Origin: Phycisphaerae bacterium
GTDB lineage: Bacteria > Planctomycetota > Phycisphaerae > SM23-33
Length of the DNA stretch: 10,670 bases
Assembly (NCBI GenBank): GCA_022866005.1
Contig: JALHTV010000244.1
Coordinates: 1-10,670 of the forward strand
Direction: 5' to 3'
The position numbers and the translations under genes were made by a program. This document shows, piece by piece, positions 6,210-10,670 of this stretch (its first letter is position 1; every line of letters begins with the position of its first letter). The notes under the pieces are model-generated. The model was not told the DNA's origin. It made no database searches and worked only from the letters and a program-made list of their open reading frames with translations.

Positions 6210-7187
6210 ATGTCAGGTGTCAGCAGGGTCTACCGGTTGCTGAGGCTGATCACGATGCTTCAGAGCGGACGCAGCTACACCGCAAGCGAACTGGCCCGCG
6301 AGCTGGAGGTGAGCCGGCGGACGGTCTTTCGGGACTTGAACATGCTGGAGATGGCGCGGGTGCCTTACTACTTCGACGCCGATAGCCGCCGCTACCGCAT
6401 CGGCCAGCACTTCTTCCTGCCGCCCATCAACCTGACGCTCACCGAGGCCCTAGCCTTGCTGACGCTCACGGGGCGATTGCGCGTCTCCTCGCAGGTGCCG
6501 CTGCTCAGTCAGAGCACCCGGGCGGCCATGAAGCTGGAGAGCGCGTTGCCCTCGGCCATGCGGCAGGAGGTCGGGAACCTGATCGACCGGCTCAGCGTGC
6601 GATTGGGCCCCACGGCCGCTCATCGAGGACTGGACGCGATGTTCGACGACCTCGCTGCGGCGACCGCCGGCCGAAAAGTCTGCCGGATGGTCTACATCAG
6701 CTTCCAGGAGCGCAGGCAACTGGCGCTGTCGGTGCATCCGCTGCGGCTGGTGTTCGTCCAGCGGGCCTGGTACCTGATCGCCTACTCGGTGCGCCATCGC
6801 GAGATTCGCACGTTCAAGCTCGGGCGGATTCGCAAGCTCACCGTCACGTCCGCCACGTTCCGCTCCCCGGCCGACGTGGATGCCGAAACGCACTTCGGGG
6901 AGGCCTGGTGCATGATCCCCGAGGGCAAGCTCTACGACGTCCACCTGCACTTCGAGCCGAAGGTGGCTGGCAACGTGGCCGAGGTCGGCTGGCACCGCAG
7001 CCAGCGCGTCCAGTGGAATGACGACGGATCGATGGAGTTCCACGTGCGGGTCGACGGGCTGGGTGAGATCACCTGGTGGGTGCTGGGCTATGGTGACCAG
7101 GTGGAGGTGGTCGCCCCACCGGCCCTGCGACGCAAAGTGGCGGCGGTGGCATCGACCATGGCCGAGCGGCATCGGCAGGAGCGGTGA
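6210..7187 (+). CDS. WYL-domain transcriptional regulator with N-terminal HTH
   Basis: 325 residues, the normal size for HTH-WYL proteins, which bind DNA and sense a ligand (often proposed to be nucleic acid or nucleotide) through the WYL domain. Residues about 6-65 form an HTH_11/DeoR-like winged helix: YTASELARELEVSRRTVFRDL (23-43) is the helix-turn-helix, and YYFDADSRRYRIG (53-65) the wing. The WYL domain covers roughly 155-235, with the name motif WYL at 187-189 and FKLGRI at 202-207. The C-terminal part (about 235-320) matches the WCX extension (WVLGYGDQVEVVAP near 291-304). GAGGAG lies 5 bases before ATG 6210, supporting the start. The stop is 2 bases from the dtd start. Some WYL proteins regulate DNA damage or phage defence; nothing here points to a defence island, so local autoregulation with dtd is the plainer reading. 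Confidence 0.93.
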   Translation: MSGVSRVYRLLRLITMLQSGRSYTASELARELEVSRRTVFRDLNMLEMARVPYYFDADSRRYRIGQHFFLPPINLTLTEALALLTLTGRLRVSSQVPLLSQSTRAAMKLESALPSAMRQEVGNLIDRLSVRLGPTAAHRGLDAMFDDLAAATAGRKVCRMVYISFQERRQLALSVHPLRLVFVQRAWYLIAYSVRHREIRTFKLGRIRKLTVTSATFRSPADVDAETHFGEAWCMIPEGKLYDVHLHFEPKVAGNVAEVGWHRSQRVQWNDDGSMEFHVRVDGLGEITWWVLGYGDQVEVVAPPALRRKVAAVASTMAERHRQER

Positions 7188-7189
7188 CC

Positions 7190-7630
7190 ATGCGCGTGCT
7201 GGTGCAACGAGTGCGGTCGGCCGAGGTCCAGGCCGGCGGGCAGACCGTCGGGCGGATCGAGCAAGGGCTGCTGGTCTACCTGGGCGTGGCCGAACACGAC
7301 ACCGCCGCCCAGGCGCGGTGGCTGGCAGAGAAGGTTGCCGAGATGCGGATCTTCGAGGACCAGGACCAGAAGATGAACCTATCCGTGCGGGACGTTCGGG
7401 GGGGCGTCCTGGCGGTGCCTAGCTTCACCCTGCTGGCCGACGCCCGCAAGGGCCGCCGGCCGACGTTCGACGCGGCCGCCAGGCCCGAGGCGGCCAGGCC
7501 GCTGTTCGACGAGTTCACCGCGGCGCTGGAAGCCGCCGGGCTGCCGGTGGCCCGGGGCGTGTTCGGCGAGATGATGTTCATCCGTAGCGACGCCGACGGC
7601 CCGGTGAACATTATCCTGGACGCACCTTGA
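7190..7630 (+). CDS. dtd: D-aminoacyl-tRNA deacylase, with altered SQ motif
   Basis: Cytosolic proofreading enzyme that removes D-amino acids (and glycine from mischarged tRNA-Ala) from tRNA, using the tRNA 2'-OH rather than protein side chains. 146 residues, matching the family (145 in E. coli). MRVLVQRVRSAEV and GLLVYLGV (26-33) are the standard N-terminus, KMNLSV at 61-66, RPTF at 90-93, and the Gly-cisPro element at G137-P138 (DGPV). Odd: the SQFTL motif, S77-Q78 in E. coli, reads P77-S78-F79-T80-L81, and the T after GPV is N140. AGGAG lies 8 bases before ATG 7190, which decides against the GTG at 7184. Two bases separate it from the WYL gene, so the two are probably co-transcribed. Downstream lies a pair of large inverted repeats and then a convergent gene. 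Confidence 0.95.
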   Translation: MRVLVQRVRSAEVQAGGQTVGRIEQGLLVYLGVAEHDTAAQARWLAEKVAEMRIFEDQDQKMNLSVRDVRGGVLAVPSFTLLADARKGRRPTFDAAARPEAARPLFDEFTAALEAAGLPVARGVFGEMMFIRSDADGPVNIILDAP

Positions 7631-7683
7631 CCGCGCTAGCAGCGCCGCGGTCGGGCGACAACGCAGCGCCGTCTGTAAACGAA

Positions 7684-7759
7684 TGGCCCATCCGCGGGTC
7701 GGTCCGGTTCTTGCATGAACCACCGGCCCCCCGACGCGACCGGACCCAAGGATGGGCCA
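7684..7759. repeat. Large nested inverted repeat downstream of dtd
   Basis: Outer arms are a perfect 10 bp: TGGCCCATCC (7684-7693) and GGATGGGCCA (7750-7759). Inside, GGGTC (7696-7700) pairs with GACCC (7743-7747), GGTC (7701-7704) with GACC (7738-7741) after one bulged G, and at the tip GGTTC (7706-7710) pairs with GAACC (7717-7721) around the loop TTGCAT. The symmetry over 76 bases would fold as RNA or DNA. There is no coding assignment on either strand and no U-tract. It could be a structured RNA, a small non-autonomous element or a transcription barrier between convergent genes. Confidence 0.7.
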
Positions 7760-7761
7760 CC

Positions 7762-7818
7762 TTTTTGCGCCTGGGCGCCTCAGCGCGCCGGCGCCCCAGG
7801 TGCCTCAGGCGCGAAAAA
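7762..7818. repeat. Second large inverted repeat, T5...A5 bounded
   Basis: T5 plus GCGCCTG (7762-7773) pairs with CAGGCGC (7806-7812), a bulged G and A5 (7814-7818). Within it GGGCGCC (7773-7779) and GGCGCCC (7790-7796) are perfect 7-base arms around a 10-base loop; it competes only for base 7773. The run of T is on the 5' side and the run of A on the 3' side on both strands, so it is not a standard intrinsic terminator in either direction. It begins 3 bases after the preceding inverted repeat. Confidence 0.7.
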
Positions 7819-7834
7819 CCCCCGCCAGGTTCCG

Positions 7835-8386
7835 CTAGGGCTCGCGCTTCAGCTCGAAGAGCGACTGCGTGCGGACCATGGTCAGATCTTCAGGAAACGC
7901 GTGGAACGCGAACACGTGAAGCTGATTCGGCTTCACGTCGTAGTCAATGAAGCTGAACGGCGTCAGCGAGCGGCACCGCCAGGTGGGGAACGGCACGAAC
8001 AACCCCCGCCGTGCCCCCAGCCGCGCCAGCTCGTGGTGCGTCCGTGAGTAAACCATCGGACTCATCGACTCCACCTGGAAGTTCATCATGTAGTGGATGG
8101 GCCAGCACCGCAGCGTCTCGTGGGTCTTCTCCCCGCGGAAGGCCAGCTCCAACTGGATGCCGCGCCGGGGCAGCTCGCAGTCGGCGTCGGCGGTGACCTC
8201 CACCAGCGCCTGCCGCCCGGCATAAAAACCGATCACGTGCGTGCAGCCCGTGACCCACAGCTGCGCCTCGTAGCGCTCCGTGACCACGTGATGGTCGTGG
8301 TAGATCTCAAACAGCTCCGGGTGGAGCGGGCGGTCGTAGAGGAAGAACCGCAGGGAGGCCACTTTCTGTATCTGCCCGGTGCCCAT
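7835..8386 (-). CDS. Conserved-looking hypothetical protein, 183 residues
   Basis: I do not recognise this family with confidence; the LHPELFEI segment (21-28) brings DUF2617-type proteins to mind, but that is from memory and unverified. Seen: no signal peptide or membrane helix; a mixed composition rich in His, Phe and Arg. Notable stretches are FFLYDRPLHPELFEIYHDHH (14-33), a Cys/His-containing stretch VTGCTHVIGFYAG (45-57), VTADADCELP (64-73), and an aromatic C-terminal half with PFPTW and FIDYD. The start at 8386 (MGTGQIQKV) is preferred to the longer frame from 8512: a TATAAT box on the same strand sits just upstream at 8416-8411, inside the longer frame, and the longer N-terminus is low-complexity Arg-rich sequence. 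It converges on dtd and diverges from mnmA. Confidence 0.75.
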   Translation of the reverse strand: MGTGQIQKVASLRFFLYDRPLHPELFEIYHDHHVVTERYEAQLWVTGCTHVIGFYAGRQALVEVTADADCELPRRGIQLELAFRGEKTHETLRCWPIHYMMNFQVESMSPMVYSRTHHELARLGARRGLFVPFPTWRCRSLTPFSFIDYDVKPNQLHVFAFHAFPEDLTMVRTQSLFELKREP

Positions 8387-8410
8387 GGTACGCCTGGCTA
8401 TCCAATGACA

Positions 8411-8438
8411 ATTATACCGCGCCCTGCCCAAGCTACAA
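8411..8438 (-). promoter_or_regulatory. Promoter for the 183-residue minus-strand gene
   Basis: Minus strand: a perfect TATAAT at 8416-8411, with TTGTAG (8438-8433; 3 of 6) 16 bases upstream. Transcription would begin near 8404, leaving an 18-base leader before the ATG at 8386. The 89-base gap 8387-8475 is divergent and must also carry the mnmA promoter; the only plus-strand -10-like box seen there is TACACT at 8463-8468, without a -35 partner. Confidence 0.5.
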
Positions 8439-8475
8439 GCGCGGCCGCGCCTCGGGGCACGGTACACTGGCCACG

Positions 8476-9543
8476 ATGGTGATGAGCGGACAGAAGGTGA
8501 TTGTGGCCACAAGCGGCGGGGTGGACTCCGCCGTGGCGGCGGCGCTGCTGAAGCAGCAAGGGGCCGACGTCGTGGGCGTGTTCTTGTGCCTGGGCCGGTT
8601 GGCCCAAGCCGACGCCGTCTCCAGAGCTTGCTGCTCGGCGGACGACGCGGCCGACGCGCGGCGCGTGGCCGACACGCTCGGGATCGACCTGCACGTGATC
8701 GACGCCGGGGCGGCGTTCGAGGGGATCATCAACGAATTCGCGGCCGAATACGCCTGCGGGCGGACGCCCAACCCCTGCATCCGCTGCAACGCCGAGGTCA
8801 AATTCGCCCGCCTGCTGAAACTCGCCGATGCGCTCGGCGCCCGCTACGTAGCCAGCGGCCACCACGCCCGCGTCCTCGCCCGCAGCGGCCGAGGGGCCAT
8901 CGCGCGAGGAAAGGCGGCAGGCAAGGACCAATCCTACGCCCTGTTTGGCCTTTCCACTGACTGGCTCCAGCGCATCGTGCTGCCGATCGGCGAGCTGGAT
9001 GACAAGGACACCGTTCGCCGCATCGCCCGCGAGCTTGGCCTAGTGGTTCACGACAAGCCCGACAGCCAGGAGGTCTGCTTCGTCGAGGGTGACGATTACT
9101 CGCCCATCCTGGCTGCCCGCGCGCCTCAAGCCCTGCGCCCGGGGCCGATCGTCAACGCGGGCGGAGAGGTCCTGGGGCGCCACGACGGCTACGGGCGGTT
9201 CACCCTCGGGCAGCGTCGCGGCCTGGGGGTGGCGGCGGGGGCGCCGATGTACGTCACGGCCATCGACCCGGCGACGGCCACCGTGACCCTTGGCCCGCGA
9301 GAAGACCTGCTTCGCCGAAGCCTGTCGGCCTCGCGGGCGAGCTGGCAGCAGCCGGTGGGCGAGCGCTTCCGCGCGGCGGTGCAGATCCGATACACCCACC
9401 GCGCGACGGCGGCCACCGTGCGGCGGACGGTGCCGGACCGCTTCGAGGTGGACTTTGACTCACCGGTCTCCGCCGTCACCCCCGGCCAGGCGGCTGTGGT
9501 GTACGACGGCGACGTCGTGCTGGGCGGCGGGTGGATCGACTGA
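8476..9543 (+). CDS. mnmA: tRNA-specific 2-thiouridylase MnmA
   Basis: Cytosolic enzyme that adenylates and then thiolates U34 of tRNA for Lys, Glu and Gln, taking sulfur as a protein persulfide from a cysteine desulfurase relay. 355 residues, slightly shorter than the E. coli protein. The PP-loop ATP site is TSGGVDS (12-18). C101 in NPCIRCN and C200 in DSQEVCF are the two catalytic cysteines (102 and 199 in E. coli). KDQSYALFGL (149-158) is the conserved tRNA/ATP region, and GRFTLGQRRGLG (about 237-248) begins the C-terminal beta-barrels. Start may be ATG 8476 or ATG 8482; neither has a clear ribosome site. If TACACT at 8463-8468 is the -10 box, the message would begin at the ATG. The stop codon overlaps the next start (TGATG), suggesting co-transcription with the glycosyltransferase. 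Confidence 0.96.
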   Translation: MVMSGQKVIVATSGGVDSAVAAALLKQQGADVVGVFLCLGRLAQADAVSRACCSADDAADARRVADTLGIDLHVIDAGAAFEGIINEFAAEYACGRTPNPCIRCNAEVKFARLLKLADALGARYVASGHHARVLARSGRGAIARGKAAGKDQSYALFGLSTDWLQRIVLPIGELDDKDTVRRIARELGLVVHDKPDSQEVCFVEGDDYSPILAARAPQALRPGPIVNAGGEVLGRHDGYGRFTLGQRRGLGVAAGAPMYVTAIDPATATVTLGPREDLLRRSLSASRASWQQPVGERFRAAVQIRYTHRATAATVRRTVPDRFEVDFDSPVSAVTPGQAAVVYDGDVVLGGGWID

Positions 9544-10526
9544 TGCGGCGCGGTGGTGAGTCGATCCTGGCGGTGCATCCTGGGGCGCTGGGGGACGTGA
9601 TCCTGTTTGCCCATCTGCTGCGGCATCTCGGCGGGCAGGCGGCGCTGGTAGCCGGCGGGGAGAAGGCGCACCTGCTTGAGGGCCTGGGGGCGGTGGGGGC
9701 GGCGATGGACTTCAATGCCCTGCCCATGCACGAGGTGTTCTCTGACGTGGCGCCTGAGCAATGCCAACTGGCGGCGCTGTGGGGCCGACATGATCGGTTG
9801 ATCAGTTGCTTTGGCGCCGGCGCCCCCGCGGCTGAGGCCAGGTTGGCGGCTATGTGCGGGGCGCGCTCGGCGACGTTCCTGCCCGTCCGGCCGCCGGCGG
9901 ACTTCCCGGGCCATCTGCTGGAGTTCTGGACCCAGCGGATGGGCCTGGAGCCCCTCCCGCCCGTCCAAGCACCTTGGCCTGTGCCGCCGGCGTGGCGTGC
10001 CCGCGCGGCTGAGGTGCTCGTGGCCGCGGGCGTGTCGGCAGGCGGGCGATACGTGGTGATCCACCCCGGCGCGGGTGCGCCGGGCAAATGCTGGGCGCTG
10101 GAGCGCTTCGTGGAACTGGCTGGGATGCTGAAGCGAGACAGCGGCATGGCAGCGGTGTGGGTCCTGGGCCCGGTGGAGCAGGAGCGGTGGGAGGAGGCGC
10201 GGGCAGAGCGGCTGGCGGCGGGTGGCGCAGTGTTGCCGCCGGTGGAGCTGGCGACCTTGGCCGGCGTGCTGGCGGGGGCGGTGGGGTTTGTGGGCAATGA
10301 CTCCGGCCCGGCGCACCTCGCGGCGGCGGTGGGGGCCGTGACAGTGGCGGTGGCCTCGCAGGCCTCGGCCCGGCAGTTTGCGCCTCTGGGGTCGGCGGTG
10401 GCTATCGTGGCCGAACCGGCCTTGGCTGACATCTCCCCGGCGGTTGTCGAGCGGGCATTGAGGAGGGCTGTGTGGGGCCCGTCGGAGCGGTCCGGGGAGG
10501 GCGGTTCCTTCAACAATCGAAAATGA
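9543..10526 (+). CDS. Glycosyltransferase family 9 (heptosyltransferase-like)
   Basis: GT-B fold sugar transferase of the ADP-heptose:LPS heptosyltransferase family, membrane-associated on the cytosolic side and likely acting on a surface glycan or lipid-linked core; donor and acceptor are not determined. 327 residues. Seen: the N-terminal loop motif PGALGDVI (13-20) with D18 at the position of the catalytic base; HPGAGAPGKCW (174-184), the sugar-nucleotide phosphate region; and GNDSGPAHLAAAVG (251-264), the hallmark GxDSGxxHLA motif. Start ATG 9543 overlaps the mnmA TGA by one base, which favours translational coupling; GTG 9531 is possible. The C-terminal tail (EGGSFNNRK) is short and polar. 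No other LPS or glycan genes are in the window. Confidence 0.9.
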   Translation: MRRGGESILAVHPGALGDVILFAHLLRHLGGQAALVAGGEKAHLLEGLGAVGAAMDFNALPMHEVFSDVAPEQCQLAALWGRHDRLISCFGAGAPAAEARLAAMCGARSATFLPVRPPADFPGHLLEFWTQRMGLEPLPPVQAPWPVPPAWRARAAEVLVAAGVSAGGRYVVIHPGAGAPGKCWALERFVELAGMLKRDSGMAAVWVLGPVEQERWEEARAERLAAGGAVLPPVELATLAGVLAGAVGFVGNDSGPAHLAAAVGAVTVAVASQASARQFAPLGSAVAIVAEPALADISPAVVERALRRAVWGPSERSGEGGSFNNRK

Positions 10527-10538
10527 CAGGAATTATGT

Positions 10539-10562
10539 TGACATCGGATTTGGCCGATGTCA
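10539..10562. repeat. Perfect inverted repeat after the glycosyltransferase gene, overlapping a TTGACA
   Basis: TGACATCGG (10539-10547), spacer ATTTGG, CCGATGTCA (10554-10562): perfect 9-base arms, starting 12 bases after the stop codon. No U-tract follows, so it is not a standard terminator. The left arm contains most of a consensus -35 TTGACA (10538-10543); 17 bases on, CAGGAT (10561-10566) is a poor -10. It may be an operator for a gene beyond the window, or an RNA hairpin protecting the message end. Confidence 0.55.
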
Positions 10563-10613
10563 GGATTGGAACTCAAGTAGGGCCGGCGGGTATTTGCGGA
10601 AGCGTTTCCTAGC

Positions 10614-10645
10614 CCACCGGTGGAGCCCCGACGGCTCGGGGTTCC
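10614..10645. repeat. Palindrome plus hairpin, possibly the left part of a dispersed repeat
   Basis: CCACCGGTGG (10614-10623) is a perfect 10-base palindrome. It runs into a 10-bp hairpin: GGAGCCCCGA (10622-10631), loop CGGC, TCGGGGTTCC (10636-10645), with one G-T pair. A short ACACC-A-GGTGT inverted repeat follows at 10656-10666. The arrangement resembles GC-rich dispersed repeats I associate with planctomycete intergenic DNA, but the window ends before its right boundary. Confidence 0.5.
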
Positions 10646-10670
10646 GTTGCAGGATACACCAGGTGTTTGC

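Noticed and set aside
7762..7818. Intrinsic terminator for dtd or the convergent gene
   Set aside because: On both strands the T-run precedes and the A-run follows the stem; no U-tract is at the 3' side.
7627..7950. 107-residue open frame after dtd
   Set aside because: It runs through the inverted repeats and the end of the minus-strand gene; no ribosome site and no recognisable sequence.
8387..8512. N-terminal extension of the minus-strand hypothetical gene
   Set aside because: It contains the TATAAT box, overlaps the mnmA start and is Arg-rich low complexity.
9189..10576. Long minus-strand open frames over the mnmA end and glycosyltransferase
   Set aside because: Low-complexity, Arg/Ala/Pro-rich shadows of two well-supported plus-strand genes.
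10527..10670. tRNA or other known RNA gene in the terminal region
   Set aside because: No cloverleaf or conserved T-arm can be drawn; the hairpins are simple inverted repeats.

Overview
The window is GC-rich bacterial DNA that looks like a planctomycete, perhaps of the Phycisphaerae type. This is an inference. It rests on a secreted family 1 pectate lyase with a calcium-binding linker and a beta-strand repeat tail, on short GC-rich hairpin repeats between genes, and on the style of the housekeeping proteins. I see no phage, transposase, CRISPR, rRNA or tRNA gene.

Layout, left to right. Positions 1-1857 (minus) hold the N-terminal 619 codons of a secreted pectate lyase; its 3' end lies outside the window. 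A 409-base intergenic region with a possible minus-strand promoter (2067-2095) follows. Then, on the plus strand, come a HAD-family phosphatase or phosphomutase (2267-2938), a stand-alone receiver-like protein that lacks the phospho-acceptor aspartate (3058-3456), an 82-residue two-helix membrane protein (3608-3856), cysteinyl-tRNA synthetase cysS (4071-5480), a cluster of four perfect hairpins (5512-5606), the Holliday-junction resolvase ruvC (5630-6127), a WYL-domain transcription regulator (6210-7187) and D-aminoacyl-tRNA deacylase dtd (7190-7630). Two adjacent large inverted repeats (7684-7818) separate dtd from a convergent gene of unknown function on the minus strand (7835-8386). That gene diverges from tRNA 2-thiouridylase mnmA (8476-9543), whose stop codon overlaps the start of a family 9 glycosyltransferase (9543-10526). 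The last 144 bases carry two more hairpins and no gene.

How the genes work together. Three of the plus-strand genes act on tRNA: cysS charges tRNA-Cys, dtd removes D-amino acids from mischarged tRNA, and mnmA thiolates the wobble uridine of tRNA. WYL and dtd are 2 bases apart and probably co-transcribed; an 18-base GTGACA-N6-TGTCAC inverted repeat just ahead of WYL is a candidate operator. The pectate lyase is an isolated polysaccharide-degradation gene, and the glycosyltransferase probably serves cell-surface glycan synthesis.

Most of the window is ordinary. I do not see a complete new system. The points most worth a second look are the intergenic hairpin elements, the degenerate receiver protein, the altered SQ motif of Dtd, the candidate WYL operator and the unrecognised 183-residue protein.
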